A stretch of 64,000 bases of DNA. Source: Sialis fuliginosa (lineage: Eukaryota > Arthropoda > Insecta > Megaloptera > Sialidae). Below the pieces are notes generated by a model that ran no database searches, was not told the DNA's origin, and saw nothing but the letters and a program-made list of their open reading frames with translations. The stretch spans positions 1,054,001-1,118,000 of the forward strand of contig OY540810.1 of assembly GCA_961205875.1 (NCBI GenBank), read 5' to 3'. Below, piece by piece: positions 21,870 through 34,852 of the stretch. Within the stretch, counting starts at the first letter, position 1, and every line of letters starts with the position of its first letter. Position numbers and translations under genes: made by a program.

Positions 21870-22112
21870 ATTTTTTAAGAAATATTTCCCATTAGAGGCC
21901 TGTTTCACTTTTTCCCAAAATTAGAGGTTAAAAATGAAACACACTTTTTTGATTTTTAAAATCCGTGTTGTATCGTACAGTTCAAATGACGTAAGTATTT
22001 AAAAAGTGCATCTAGTAGACAAAATTAAAGTATGAATTTGTATCATTAACTGTCAAAAAACATAAAAGATTTGTATTTTGTTTCACTTTTACCCCAGTTG
22101 ACCCTAAATAAA
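21870..22112 (-). repeat. Family D fragment, reverse orientation
   Basis: Reads GAGGTTAAAAATGAAACACA through to TTTTACCCCAGTTGACCCT, the inverse of the 2282 start. Confidence 0.65.
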
Positions 22113-22349
22113 ATTCATACTGTATCACTTGCACCTGATTATCTCCTCAAAGGAAGAGTGTTTACTAGACATCATTTAATTCTGGGAGAGCTATCAATCA
22201 GGGGCAGCTGTTTACACCACCCTTCCCTAAACATGATCGCTGTTGTTTAATAATTAACCCCTCGCCCCCTCTTGCATACACGCCCGGTGATTTGGTCACG
22301 GTTATTAAACTTATTTATCATATTAATATGATGACAGATTCGCTAGCAG

Positions 22350-22752
22350 AATTTTTATATTTTTACTTCCATGTTCCGAAGGAAATGGAAGTATTGTTAT
22401 AATACCGTCGAAAAATCGTGTCCGAGATAATGACAGATTCTGATTGCACTAACCAGTAATGAACACTTACAAAATGATGAGTAATACGACACAAAAGAAT
22501 TTAAAATTCGAAACAATGTAAAGCAGTTGCTATGATAATATAATAATTAATAAATAAATTATACTAATAATTAGTTTAAATGTCCACCATTTTTACACCT
22601 ATTGGCCTCATGTGATCAAATCACGCTGTAAGACAGTTAAATATATATAGATTAATATTCAGAAATGGTAGTATATAATCAAATATCAACACATATTTCT
22701 AATTCAGTACATTTAATTAGAAATTACTGGAGTCCTTGCCAAGACCTTATAT
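22350..22752. repeat. TTACTTCCATGTTC repeat followed by family A
   Basis: 22360-22455 (ACTTCCATGTTCCGAAGGAA, GTCCGAGATAATGACAGATT) recurs at 24362-24460. 22465-22752 is family A with AAAGCAGTTGCTATGATAAT and a decayed end (CCTTGCCAAGACC). Confidence 0.6.
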
Positions 22753-23300
22753 TTGTATTGTTTATTTATAAAGAAGACGATGTTTACACCTAGAAGGCGA
22801 ATATTACATTATCAAAGAAATGACAGTGTAATAAGTCAACTTTTATAATATTTACCTTCATAATATTTCTATGATCATAGTTAATGACAGTCTCTTATAT
22901 TTGATCAAAGTTTTTTGACGTCAAAAACAAAATGGCGACTACCAAGTTATCACTGACAGTTACAGTTACATAATTATTAATATATGAATATCAACAAAAT
23001 CCAGTATTATATGATAATCTTCTTATTGATTATAAAAACCACAATACACGGTTGTAAATTCAAACCTCGATCGCGTCAATTGACGAACATCCACGCACTG
23101 ATATTCAAAAGGCACCAAAAAAGAAGAAAATATCCTTAGATAATATTGAGAAAATATTATCAAATATTTTATGTAGTGTAATAAAACAAAATCTCGAATT
23201 TTATCAAAGAAAAAGATCTTTGACATATTTTTTTGGTATACATTTAATTAAAAATTTCTCTGCCAAGATTGGTGCTACAAAAAATTTCAACTTCACTTAC

Positions 23301-23419
23301 CCATATCGATTATAGTCATCTTCGGGTCCAGTGACGTAATCAGGGGGAATCAGGTGCCAACTATTATCGTAATATTCATCATACCCATTAGCGCACATTC
23401 TTCCTAAGTACGGCCCTTT
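23301..23419 (-). CDS. Coding exon of an unrecognised gene (exon 1 of 3 candidates)
   Basis: The minus-strand exon has an acceptor after a long T tract (TATATTCAG, AG at 23421-23420) and a strong donor (TATGG|GTAAGTG, GT at 23300-23299). It is open throughout and translates to KGPYLGRMCANGYDEYYDNS then WHLIPPDYVTGPEDDYNRY, leaving two bases (GG). The composition (Tyr, Asp, Trp, Cys) and lack of repeats look strongly protein-coding. I do not recognise the family. The remaining two bases join the exon candidate at 19046-19191 in frame (GGG, Gly). Any upstream exon and the start codon were not found. Confidence 0.6.
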
Positions 23420-23931
23420 CTGAATATATTCTTATACAAATTATTTCGAGTGAAAAAAAAAAAAAAAAAAAATTCACTGACTCGGATATTCAAAAACAAT
23501 AATATTAAAAACAAAATACTCTGAGATAAAGCTATTTAGTTGAAGCATTATTTAAATTGTCAAAATCGTCACAAAATAATACAAGTGCTCTTAATTAGCT
23601 TAGGAGTTGAGTGCTGATTATGTTTTTAACAATGGTTGTAGTGTGCAAATATCATTCAAAATTTTATCTTTAGTGTTTGCTTCGATGGTCCTCAGAAAGG
23701 TGGCACTGGCGCAGTCACTTATATATTCACTGATTTAAGTGCAGACAATTAAATACTGAGTTATTTTGTGATTTTGATATGTATTTTATATAAAACTCGT
23801 TCAGGTAAATCAAACTCCTTATCATTTCAATATTATTGATTGGGTTCGAAGGGATGCCAATGTTATACAATCATTTTATTAAAATTAAATGTGTATTTTG
23901 TATTATAGTATATTCTACATGCAGTGCCGTA

Positions 23932-24104
23932 GCGAGCATAATTGGCGCCCGGGGCACGATAACTTTTTGGCGCCCTGAATAACATAAAGTAATAGAATAT
24001 ATAGAATATCGTCGTCTTGGGGACCATTTGGCGCCCCTCTGCGAGTAGCGCCCGGGGCATGATAGACCCCCTTGCCCCCCCCCCCCCCTCTCGCTGCGCC
24101 ACTG
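23932..24104. mobile_element. 173-base H (hAT-like) MITE with perfect duplication
   Basis: Ends CAGTGCCGTAGCGAG and CTCGCTGCGCCACTG between identical TCTACATG (23924-23931, 24105-24112). Contains GGCGCCCGGGGCA repeats and a C15 run. The four overlapping open frames across it are shadows. Confidence 0.88.
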
Positions 24105-24293
24105 TCTACATGCCCACCCAACATGCCCACAACACACGGTTCACCAAAAATTGTTTTTTTCGACGATTGTTTCTTTTTTTTCGATTTAATTAAATTTACA
24201 CAAAATATATATCCACAAATCATACACCTAAACCTTCCTCGTGAAAACCAGAATAAAATCCGTTCAGTAGTTACTGTAATCATAAATATAATA

Positions 24294-24358
24294 CAGTAGT
24301 CCCTCTATTTACGTGTTTTTTATAGAACCGAGTAACCGCGTAATTAGAGGGCTTACTG
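24294..24358. mobile_element. 65-base pogo/Tigger-like MITE
   Basis: TA-flanked (24292-24293, 24359-24360), ends CAGTAGTCCCTCTATTTACG and CGTAATTAGAGGGCTTACTG. An extremely short palindromic element with TA duplication. Confidence 0.7.
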
Positions 24359-25212
24359 TATATTTTTACTTCCATGTTCTGAAAGAAATGGAAGTATTGT
24401 AATACCATCGAAAAATCGTATCCGAGATAATGACAGATTCTGAATGTACTAACTTCAAAACTTAAAGAATAGTTCATTTCCGCATCGTGGCTGTGAATTT
24501 TCTTTCGTTGACGATAACTACTGTAAAAATGCACCGATCTGAATTATTTTTGGGGATAATGTTTGTTTCAGTGACTACTCCAGACCTATTGATTTTGGTG
24601 CTAATCGGATTAGGGGTTTTGGAAATATTCGAAATTTTGTAACGTTGCGAGTATTATCTCACTAATTTTGATAAGACTTGGTACATTTGTAGTTCAATTG
24701 AATCTAAGGGACAATTATTATTTGTACGTGCCTAAAGAGCCATTGAAGGGGTGAAAAACACCCTCAACATTTGAATTTTAAATACTAATTAATACGTCAT
24801 TAATTCATATTGCCTTGGAAATATGTATTACGAAATTTATATTCATAATAGTAAGTTATATAAATAAAATATTTTTCAAATATTTAAAAATTATTTAAAA
24901 AGATAGAAAGAACATGGAGGTCATGTATGGTTCTCCATACCGATATTTATTCATAAATATAATAACTTGACCTCATTAATTTAACTCTCAATAAAATATT
25001 TGCAAATAGTAGAAATATTTGTTTTTGTTGCAATATTTGTAAGCCCTGACATTCGTTATCTAAATAGATAAGCTCATTAAACCTGCAGGCTTTATCGCAT
25101 CCCTCACAGGTGCCACAATTACCAATAAATAGATAATGTATATTAAATACAATATCTCACACAAATATGTAAATTTACACACATTATTATAATTCACAAA
25201 AGAAATACATAT

Positions 25213-25580
25213 AGTGTATTCCAAGTTGATTAAGACATAGGAAATTTATCATGGGGACAATTAGAAATGTTGTAGTAACCTTTGGTCAAATTTAACGATG
25301 TGTGATTGGTGCATTTTGAAATGCTGCCTCGAAACTAACTGATAAATTTTAAATTAATCAACAGTATTTTGTTTTACATTAATGAAATTAAAGTAAGCAT
25401 CCTAGATATATAAAATTATATTAATATTTTTTGGCAGATATACATTTGAAAACAAAATACTAATTACTATTTTATTAAATTTTGTGGCGGCATTTCAAAA
25501 TGCACCAATCACACATGATTAAATTTGACCAAAGGTTACTAAAACATTTCTAATTGTCTTAAACAACTTGGAATACACTG
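25213..25580. mobile_element. Family F foldback MITE, copy 2
   Basis: AGTGTATTCCAAGTTGATTA to CTTGGAATACACTG followed by TA. Arms with TGATTGGTGCATTTTGAAAT and its inverse. One terminal C is lost at the left end. Confidence 0.75.
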
Positions 25581-26232
25581 TATACATATTTTGATACTTA
25601 TAACTCTTTCTCGACTAATAACAATTAGTGTTATTTTAGCAAACCATTCTTTACCAAAAAACAATTAAAAATACCTTTATTTTAAATAGTATATCATATA
25701 AATCAATTATCCAATTTAAATTAGTTGATTTCTAAATAATAAGTTTCGAATTTTTTGACCCAATTTTAATATCTTGTTCTTCCTTTTTCGTAGCTTCGTA
25801 ATGTAACCTAATATCAAAAAAAATATTTAAAATTTTGTTAAGTAAATCTTGTATGTGCTGTTTGTAAGTGCATCATTTTGTAGCAAGCAACCACATGGGA
25901 ATTGATTTAAAACTATTTTTTATTAATATATATTTAATATTTTTAGTAGCAAAAATGTTATTTTCCCGGAATATTCGTTCATAATTTTGCACAAATTTCT
26001 ATCAAATCAATTGATGTTTTTTTTTTTTATTTTCTCGATGAAATATGAACCATTATAGTATGTTTATTGTTTATATTATTTACTTTTCTAATAAAAAACT
26101 TATTGCACAAAAATCACAAGATAGATATACAAAAATATATCTGACAGAAATACTACCCTGAACTATAGTAAGCTACCAATCAGATTCTTAGAAAAAGAGA
26201 TAGATATATTCCAAACTACACTGCATCTCTCT

Positions 26233-26642
26233 CAGGGCCGTAACTACCACCGGGGCAGTGCCCCGGGGCCCTCGAGGTTAGGGGGCCCCCGCAGTAGCGT
26301 AAAAATTGGAGTGAGCAAGAAAAAAAAAATTGAAGATTTTTTTTAATGTATTTGATGCTAACTTGAAAACGTGATTTACTTATTACTAATTTTATATTAA
26401 TGACTATTTTTTCGGCTTATGAATTTCAATTTTACACTTATTATCCATTAAAATTACTAAGTAAGAAGTGTAAAATTCTAGCTGGCAAGTAAAAAAAAGT
26501 CATTCAAATAAAAATTAATAACAAATGTAAAATTTGTAAGCTATGATCCAAAAAAAAGGTCTTCAATTTTTATTGTTTACATATCTGGGGGGGCCTCGGT
26601 CACCTCTTGCCCCGGGCCCCCGAGATTCTAGTTACGGCCCTG
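26233..26642. mobile_element. 410-base H (hAT-like) MITE with perfect duplication
   Basis: Ends CAGGGCCGTAACTA and TAGTTACGGCCCTG between identical ATCTCTCT (26225-26232, 26643-26650). The GC-rich subterminal repeats (GCCCCGGGGCCC type) contrast with an AT-rich core. The 78-codon frame across the right arm is chance. Confidence 0.88.
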
Positions 26643-26820
26643 ATCTCTCTCACTTTTTGAACAGATGTTACACCATTGTGTTAATACAGAATGTACTGTC
26701 CATTCTCTATGTCTATGCTAGAAATGATAACTCGAATTCAAAACAAAAAAATCCAAACTATTCACTTCAAAATAAGTAAAAACTATAAATAAAAAAAACA
26801 TCTGCCAAGTAAATGCACAG

Positions 26821-27611
26821 TGCTTCCTCGTGCTAAATTCACTAAAACCGATAGTGTTCAGATAAATTGCCTGGCATTGATTAACCATTTAATTTTTATA
26901 CAAATTTTACTAAAAAATCTTAGTTCGAATTTTTTCTTAAAACGCACCTGAATACTTTTTCATATATTTTTAATTTTTTGACAATTTCAATCTAAATCTA
27001 AATTTATGCAAATGTCAAAATGACATTTAAAACGTCAAAGTGACATTTAAAACGCCAAAGTGACATTTAAAACGTCAAAATGACACTTAATATATCCAAT
27101 CAAATATCAATTTAGAAAAACAAAACACGAATTTTTAAAATTAATTTAGATAAATCTTTGTAAGGGAATATTTTACAACAAACGTAGTAGACCCATATGA
27201 TAGGAAATTTAATTCTCTACAAAAAATATTCTATAAAATTTTCTCGTAACATGTGTCGTTCTTGAGATATCTTGAAAAAATAAATATTTTGGGGTGTCAC
27301 CCCTCCCCCTTACACACGATTTTGATGATTTTGAAATGGGAGCGTCCTCAAACCAAACCCAACCATCCGACCAAGTTTCAATAATATCGGTTTAGTGGTT
27401 CATGAGTTATGCGTGTGACAAGGATTCAGGGGACAGACGGACGGACGGACACACGGACAGACAGACAGACAGACAGACACGGAACGACAAGTGTTTGTCT
27501 TGACGTGAAACGGATAAATAAATTAAAAATTTTGAAATTGGAGAACTTTTTTTTTGTCTCAATCTGAAACGATCACATAGCTTCTCGTATCTTCGATATT
27601 GCGAGGAAGCA
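26821..27611 (-). mobile_element. Family B element, full length, with internal minisatellite
   Basis: TGCTTCCTCGTGCTAAATTC to GATATTGCGAGGAAGCA, the inverse of 6440-7084. Includes about four 21-base units at 27008-27090 (GTCAAAGTGACATTTAAAAC) and a CAGA/CGGA microsatellite at 27430-27480. Antisense frame 27407-27622 is microsatellite-driven. Confidence 0.7.
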
Positions 27612-28017
27612 ATACAAATCATTCAACAATAAAATTATCAGATGTAGTAACAGATTTGAATATATTAATATTTTTACTAGTGTAGCTACTATAGCTACTA
27701 CATACATGATTTTTTTATATTATCAGCTTGGCACTTTGCTTAAATCTGGCTCACTTCAGATACGTACATATATATGAAAGTATATTACATATACATATAG
27801 TTTATACATATAAATATGTACATATTATACCCAACAGCTACTCGATATTTATGTATTAAATACCCTCTTCACTTGTAGTGGTATAATATAATTTACAGAT
27901 ATTTAATTGTCATAGATTATGTTTAAATATTTTCAATTGTTACCCTTGCTCATCCCAAATAATGAATAGATATCTCAAGTAGGGTATACTTGATATTGCA
28001 TATTGCATATATATGAG

Positions 28018-28932
28018 TACTGGTGCCAGTCTTGGATAATACATACCCCAGTATCGGACACTTGTTTAATTAAATGTGGGGTAAAAGTGAAATAAAATAC
28101 AAATCTTTAATGCTTTTTGACAGTTAATACTTTAATTTTTTCTACTATATGAATAACCATTTTAAATACTTACGTCATTTGAACTGTACGATACAATACG
28201 GATTTTTAAAATTGAAAAAAGTGTGTTTCATTTTTGACCTCTAATTTGGGAAAAAGTGAAACAGGTCTCTAATGGAAAATATTTATCGAAAAATTAAAAG
28301 AGGCAAGTTTGATTTATCTTCTTTGTGGCATATCAATGTGAAATTGTAACTTTAATTAATATCTGAGCTATACAGAAAGTTATGTACAAAGAATTAAAAT
28401 TTAATTCACACGTTTTGACATCGACTAACAGGGAAATCTGTAGGGGTGACACATCACATATTTTCAGGTCGCTTTAACAAACCTTTAACGATGATGTCAG
28501 TTTTTATAATTCTCCTATAAACAAATTAGTTTTTTAGTTGCAAGCTTGTTTCACTTTTACACCATTTTTTTGGTGTTTCATATTTACCCCGCTCAAACCT
28601 ACTAAATTAGAAATATTTTAATTTAATCATAATCTATAAACACTTAATTTTAAAACAGCCAAATTGGTGGACATTTGAACTGCTTTACATTGTTTCAAAT
28701 TTTTATATCTTTTGTGTCTTAGTACTTATCATTAGCAAGTGTACATCACTGGTTTTAATTTGTCCATTACTGGAGAACAAAAAATAAAAGGCTATAGTTT
28801 AAAAGCAAACTATATTTGCGGACTTTGGTAATTAAATTGATTTAATAAAGATGTATTTAATTTATTAGTAACATCCTAAAAAAAACTGTGTATCTTGCTC
28901 TTAAAGCGTCCATGATTGGTGCCAGTACCTTA
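28018..28932. mobile_element. Family A element split by a family D insertion
   Basis: A-family halves 28018-28077 and 28605-28932 flank a D copy at 28078-28604 (GGGGTAAAAGTGAAATAAAA to TTTACCCCGCTCAAACC). The broken A site corresponds to AATGTACTGAATTAG in the unbroken 40690 copy. This is the most complete D copy here. Confidence 0.7.
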
Positions 28933-29370
28933 CCTTTTTATTAAATCAGTTGGTAATTACCAAATATTGCAAATATAGTTTGTTTGTTTTTTTAATTATA
29001 ACCTTTTACTTTGTTTTTTTTCTCCAGTAATGGACACTTGCTAATGATTACAAAATGATAAGTACTACGACACAAAGGTTATAAAATAATGAATCATAAA
29101 AGAAACAATGTAAAGCAGTTGCTATGACAATATAATAATTAATAAATAAATTACACTAATAATTAGTTTAAATGTCCACCATTTTGACACCTATTGGCCG
29201 ATTGTCATCAAATTAAGCTGTTTTACAATTAAATGTTTATAGATTATGATTCAGTAATTGCAGTAATCAAATATCGACAAATATTTATAATTTAGTTTAT
29301 TTATAGTACATTTAATTAAACAAGTGTCCAACACTAGGGTATTATCCAAGACTGGTGCCAGTACCTTATA
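28932..29370. mobile_element. Family A element, unbroken
   Basis: Contains TTACAAAATGATAAGTACTA, AAAGCAGTTGCTATGACAAT and TGACACCTATTGGCCGATTG, and ends CCAAGACTGGTGCCAGTACC. A useful reference for the nested copies. No coding sequence. 29371-29880 is AT-rich without features. Confidence 0.65.
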
Positions 29371-29879
29371 CGTCTTTTTATAAAATAATTTCAAAAACTT
29401 GACGTTTTATTACTTTTTTTTCATGACTTGGACTTTGAGATTAAAATCAGCAATTAATAAATAAATATTTACCTAAATATATTTTTTACATGTAGGTAAT
29501 TTTATTTATTTAAGCTAACATAAATATTCGAATTTAGTTCGATGTGTACCTCTATATCTACAGTTTTTATATAACAAGTCAAATATAATCTATTTAAATT
29601 AATTATCATTATTTATTATCAAGTCGTAGAAACATTTTAAGCTCTTCAAATTTATTTTATTTAAACATTAAAAGCCACTGTTTTATCAACATTCTTACTA
29701 ATCAAAGTAAAGCAACTTCCAATTGATAAGACAAGAAAACATAAGATATATTTATTTTTATGTAATTTGTTAAGATATCAAATTAATCTCGTAAAAATAA
29801 ATTTACACAACGATATTTTCATGTTTATTATTAACAAATACAAATTTATATAATATGATATCTAGGAATTCTTAAATAA

Positions 29880-30151
29880 TAATTAATTATATGTATATAA
29901 AAGTATCTCTATTGATTTCTAGAGACACTTTTGATTTCTATTTCCTAGCGACATCTATAACTGGTTTTCTGCCATCTATTGAGTTTTACAAAAATGTTGA
30001 TAATGCAGATCCCTGTATACGAGCTAATGTCATTATAATATTTTGTGACAATTTCAATGACAGTTGTTGTCTCATTTGTGATAAAATAATTAAATAATAC
30101 AATGATTCAGTAATTATTATATATTTTATACATTTATATTAAGCAAACAAA
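29880..30151 (+). promoter_or_regulatory. Probable VPS39 5' flank / 5' UTR
   Basis: This is the 270 bases before the VPS39 start. It is non-repetitive and contains two similar motifs, CGACATCTATAACTGG and GCCATCTATTGAG, about 10 bases apart. A 68-codon open frame at 29891-30097 has no splice or family support and is treated as chance. No TATA box or initiator can be fixed confidently; the promoter role is inferred from position. Confidence 0.4.
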
Positions 30152-33100
30152 ATGCACGAAGCATACGAAGTGTCTCAACTGTTAAAATTAACAGTTCAAA
30201 TAGAGTCGATAGCAGCCTTTGGTTAGTTCTAATCTAAAAGATATATGTAATTTTTTTAATATTATCCTCATTTTATTTAGAGAATAATCTGTTGTTGGGG
30301 ACTAGGCAGGGGCATCTGTTGATGTATAGCATTACCCAACGATCAATTGATCAAAAACATGATGTACAACTTCTACGCTATAATAAGACATTTAGTAAAA
30401 AACCAATACAACAGATTGAAGTTATTCCAGAGTATCAACTTTTAGTTAGTCTTACAGGTATGATTGTATGGATATATTTAAAAAAAAAGATACAGTATTT
30501 TATATTTTTTACAGATAATGTAATAGCAATACATGACATGAATGCAGTTAATTTTACTATTCTTCATCAGGTAGTCAAAACAAAAGGTGCAACCTTATTT
30601 ACACTTGATAGAAAGGTATATTACTTACTCTAATATACTTACCTATCTGTTTTTTACCTTTTTATATTTTATTTCAGATGCAAACGTCACTTACAGGTGA
30701 AACTATACTTTTAGTAAGAATTTGCGTAGCTGTAAAACGTAAACTGCAATTGTATTATTTGAAGAACAATCAATTATTGCATCTTGAAGATATTTCCCTC
30801 GATGATGTTACAAGGGCGTTAACGTGGTGTGAAGAAACTATATGTGTTTGTTTACGCGGAGAATATAAATTAATTCCGGTATAAAATATACACATTTTCA
30901 AACGCTTATATCTCCGTGAATCAAGAGTTTGAAAAATTATCCCTCAATTTAAAAAAAAATTGTGACATTTATAGTTTCTTTTGTTGTAGTTAAATGGAAA
31001 ACCGAAAGAATTGTTTCCTACAAGCAGTAATCGTTCAACAGAACCTTGTATTACTAAAATATCCGACACAACGTTTGCTTTAGGTCGCGATAATCAAACT
31101 GTGCTAGTCAATAACAAAGGTGATACTGAAAAGACCAAAACGTTGAAGTGGAGTGACTCTCCGATAGCTGTCGGTATGTGAATTAATTTTAAATTAAAAC
31201 GTATAATATTAAATAATATAATAAAATAATTTCAGCTTGGGATGAACCATACGCTTTAGGACTTCTCTCTGATGCGATAGAAATCCACACAGTCGAGCCT
31301 TGCGGGCAGGTTCAAGTGTTGTCTGGGTTGATGAAAGCTCGCTTGTTAACCCGCTGCAAACAGGGACTTTTGTACACCGCATCTGTGAGCCAGGTCTGGT
31401 GTATTCGTGCGATTGACATCGCTAAACAAAGAAACGTTCTGCTTGAGAATAAACAGTTCCAGCTTGCCTTAAATCTTACTGTAAGTACTTTAAATTCAAG
31501 TTCAGATTCTATGGTTTAAAATGTTCCTTTCATTTCAGAATATCTCAGACGAATCAGAAGAAGATAAGAAACAGAAAATATACCAAATACAAACTCTGTA
31601 CGCTCACGATTTGTTCTCTAACAAGAAATTCCATGAATCGATGCAAGAATTTTTAAAACTAGACACAGACCCTTACGTTGTAGTGAGACTCTTCCCAGAT
31701 CTCTTACCTCAGCAAACTCGCGGGCCAAACGAGTCTCAAGAAGTGACGATTAACATGCCAAAACTTCGTGATAAAGATTTAGAGATTGGACTCGAAGCTT
31801 TGATAGATTACTTGACGCAAGTGCGACACAAACTGCAAGCCGATTCTGCTAAGAGTAACGGCAATGCTAGTGGGAATTTAAATGAACGCGGTTCGAAGAA
31901 TACCTCTCAGTTGCTGCAAATTATTGATACTACATTACTTAAATGTTATTTACAGGTATGATACACAAAAAAAATGCGGTTATTTTCTTATATTGTTGAT
32001 GTAGCCAAAACGATGCAAGATAGAGCGAAAATTGTTATGAACAATTTTGTTAAAAATGAAATTTCCTACAGAAAAGGTTAATACAACGTGTCTTTAAAAC
32101 TTATAGATCAGAAGTTGGAAGCATTCAAAGTCGCAAGACAAAAATTTTTTCATCTTTAAAATGTTATTCTCGTAGTTGACATTTTTGAACATTTAAACAC
32201 TGAAAGAGGTTATTAATTATCAATTTCATTTCAGACAAACGATGCTCTAGTTGCTCCGTTGTTAAGGTTGAACCATTGTCATTTAGCAGAGTCAGAGAAG
32301 ACTTTAAAGAAGTACCAAAAGAACAGTGAGCTAATAATTCTGTACCAAACCAAAGGCCAGCACAAAAAGGCATTGGAACTTCTTCAAAATCAAGCTGCTG
32401 AGCCAGACAGTAACTTGAAAGGGCATGAAAGAACGGTACAATATCTACAAGATTTAGGTATCTATTATATCGAGTTGCCATTTTAAATTTTTTTTATACA
32501 TTTGCTTCTGAGAAAATTACCTGATTCTTTGAAATTATGCCAGTTAATTTTTTTTAAGTTAGTAATTTTGGCTATCATTTTTTTTTAGGTAGTGAACATA
32601 TCAATTTAATATTTGAATTTGCTGGTTGGGTTTTGGATTTGTATCCAGAAGATGGTTTGAAAATTTTTACTGAAGATTTGCCAGAAGTGGAGCACTTACC
32701 GAGGCCTAAAGTTCTCGATTATTTACTACGGACGCAAAAAAATTCAGTCATTCCATATTTAGTTAGTATTGTTATAATTTGATCTATCTAAAGTGCCCTC
32801 ACTCATTTATCTACCAGAATTTTGACCATTTTCACTTTTTGTAGAACCTTGAAATTTGGTATATATATTCTCTGGGAATTAAAGGTAGAAGTCAGTGAGC
32901 CAATTTTTCAATTGAAATACTATTGATTTTTTTTGTTTAGAAATAACTCTTTGGCCTATACAATGTCAAGTTACAATTTTTTAAAAGGGTCTTTATTAGA
33001 TAAAATGGGGAAAAAAAGGGAGCCAAAGTTTAAATATAAAATACTATTAGAAGGAAATTTGATATTAAACTTAATTTTTTTTTAATAAAATGCTTTGAAG

Positions 33101-34707
33101 AACTTGTTTCGGATATTTGAAAAAGATCTTTTAACAGGGAGAAAATGTAACACACCTACTAAATTACACATTTTAGAGTAAAATTAAAATTTAAATGATT
33201 AATTGCATTTTTTATTAGGAACACGTAGTAACCACATGGAAAGATGACAATTCCTTTTTTCATAACGCACTTGTTCACCAATATCGCGAGAAAGTGCAGC
33301 AGTTATTAGGCAGTAATGCGTTATCATCTGAACTACAAGCCGGACAAAACATAAGGAAGAAACTCTTAGCGTTTTTAGAAGAGTCAACACATTATACTCC
33401 GGAAACTGTTCTTTTACACTTCCCCTACGATTGTAAGTACTGACCTGACTTAACCAACTCTTACCTATGTAAACATTAATTATTTCAGGTCTATTCGAAG
33501 AACGTGCAATAATTCTAGGCAAACTAGGCCGCCACGAAGAAGCCCTATCTATTTACGTCCAGATTTTGGGTGATATTGAACATGCTATGGAGCACTGCAA
33601 GAAGGTTTGGGGTCCTCAGAACAAAGCTGCCGATGTTTACGTGACTTTAATCAAGATGCTGGTGTCCCCGAGTACTGAACCACTCGTAGGAGCTGGCGTC
33701 GGAGTCTCCGGGGTTGTGTTGGCTAATAAAGTAGTTCAACCTGATCTGGAGACTGCGTTAAAGCTGTTAGAGCAACATGCGGATAAAATTGATGCTGTGA
33801 AGGTACTTTTGTTTCTTAATTATAAAAGTGTAACTGAGATAGTAAATAATGTCCGATTCTGTAATTAGAGTATATCTTTCAAAATACATTATTTTGAAAA
33901 TATGAATAGAGTATTTTATAAATAAAAACATTATCTATGACTTTTATTTAAAACATTTTTTTCTATTATGCATTGTGGATACAAGAACCTTAAGTTTAAA
34001 ATTTCATGTTTGTAAGTCTCACCGTTTTCGCTGTAGAGCGTTCACAGACGTCGTACGTGATTCAGGAACAATTCTGTTAAAAATTTTTCATTATTACTAT
34101 ATTTCATTGTACAGTACTTTTCATTTATGTATAAAAAAGGAAAAATCATGTATCTGACAGTTTTATTTATTTATTAAGATTATGGTCAACAATTGAGCTG
34201 TTTAATTTTTTAGGTTAGGTATCAAAAATGATTTACACATATTTTGATTGATATTAATTTCAAAATAACAAATTCTGTGTGAAAACTAAAGTAAAATCAT
34301 ATATCTGACAGTTTAAGGTTATGTTCAACAATTGAACTATGTATATAATTTTTCAGGTGTTGCAAATATTGCCTGATAAAATACCTGTATCTAATATAAA
34401 ACACTTCCTCGAAACATCTTTACAAAATAAATTATGTGAGCGAAGACAAACTCAAGTACTCAAAGGGTTACTGTACGCAGAACATTTACAGGCACAAGAG
34501 TTGCGGATGATTTACGAGTCACAAAGTATCGTAATAACTGAACTCAATATTTGTCCAGTCTGTAGAAAAAAGTTCGGAAACCAAAGGTAATTTCTAAATA
34601 TTTCTTGATTTGTTGATTTTAATTCACTTTTTATTTCCAGCGCTTTCGTGCGATATCCAAACGGGGACATAGTGCATTATTCTTGTCAAGACAGAAAAGG
34701 CTCATAA
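30152..34707 (+). CDS. Vps39: VPS39 (Vam6/Vps39-like), HOPS complex subunit, 13 exons
   Basis: Family role: HOPS tethering subunit that binds Rab7 and drives late endosome/autophagosome-lysosome fusion. Exons read from the sequence: 30152-30221, 30281-30457, 30515-30615, 30678-30878, 30990-31173, 31236-31480, 31539-31955, 32235-32457, 32589-32761, 33219-33432, 33489-33802, 34357-34586, 34641-34707. All introns are GT-AG and all phases agree, giving 2616 nt (871 aa plus TAA); the human protein is about 875-886 aa. The N-terminal CNH/beta-propeller part (about 1-280) begins MHEAYEVSQLLKL and has LLLGTRQGHLLMYSI. Clathrin-repeat and Vps39_1/Vps39_2 regions include LLQIIDTTLLKCYLQ, KGHERTVQYLQDLG and PEDGLKIFTEDLPEVE, nearly identical to human as I know it. 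A C-terminal zinc-finger-like end has CPVC (C839, C842) and HYSC (H862, C865). The start follows CAAA, a good insect context. No breaks or missing landmarks were seen; it appears intact. Confidence 0.96.
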
Positions 34708-34846
34708 TATTTTAATAATAGATTTTGACTGTAATTTATGTACAATTATTGTTATTTTATTGATATTATATTTATATAACTTCATTTTGTATTATATTTA
34801 ATTAAAATACACTTTCCAAACAAATATTTATGATATATGTATTCGC

Positions 34847-34852
34847 AATAAA
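34847..34852 (+). terminator. Poly(A) signal AATAAA of VPS39
   Basis: A canonical AATAAA lies 140 bases after the VPS39 stop codon. It is the first good hexamer on the plus strand in the 3' flank, so the 3' UTR is probably about 150-170 bases. Confidence 0.7.

Noticed and set aside
23580..23740. Open minus-strand stretch with DCASATFLRTIEANTK as an upstream exon of the unknown gene
   Set aside because: No credible donor follows it before the stop and the acceptor choice is ambiguous.
32164..33522. Minus-strand 105- and 107-codon frames inside VPS39
   Set aside because: They are exact antisense of VPS39 exons 8 and 10-11.
33975..34157. 60-codon frame between VPS39 exons 11 and 12
   Set aside because: Lies wholly in intron 11, AT-rich, and the flanking exons join in frame without it.
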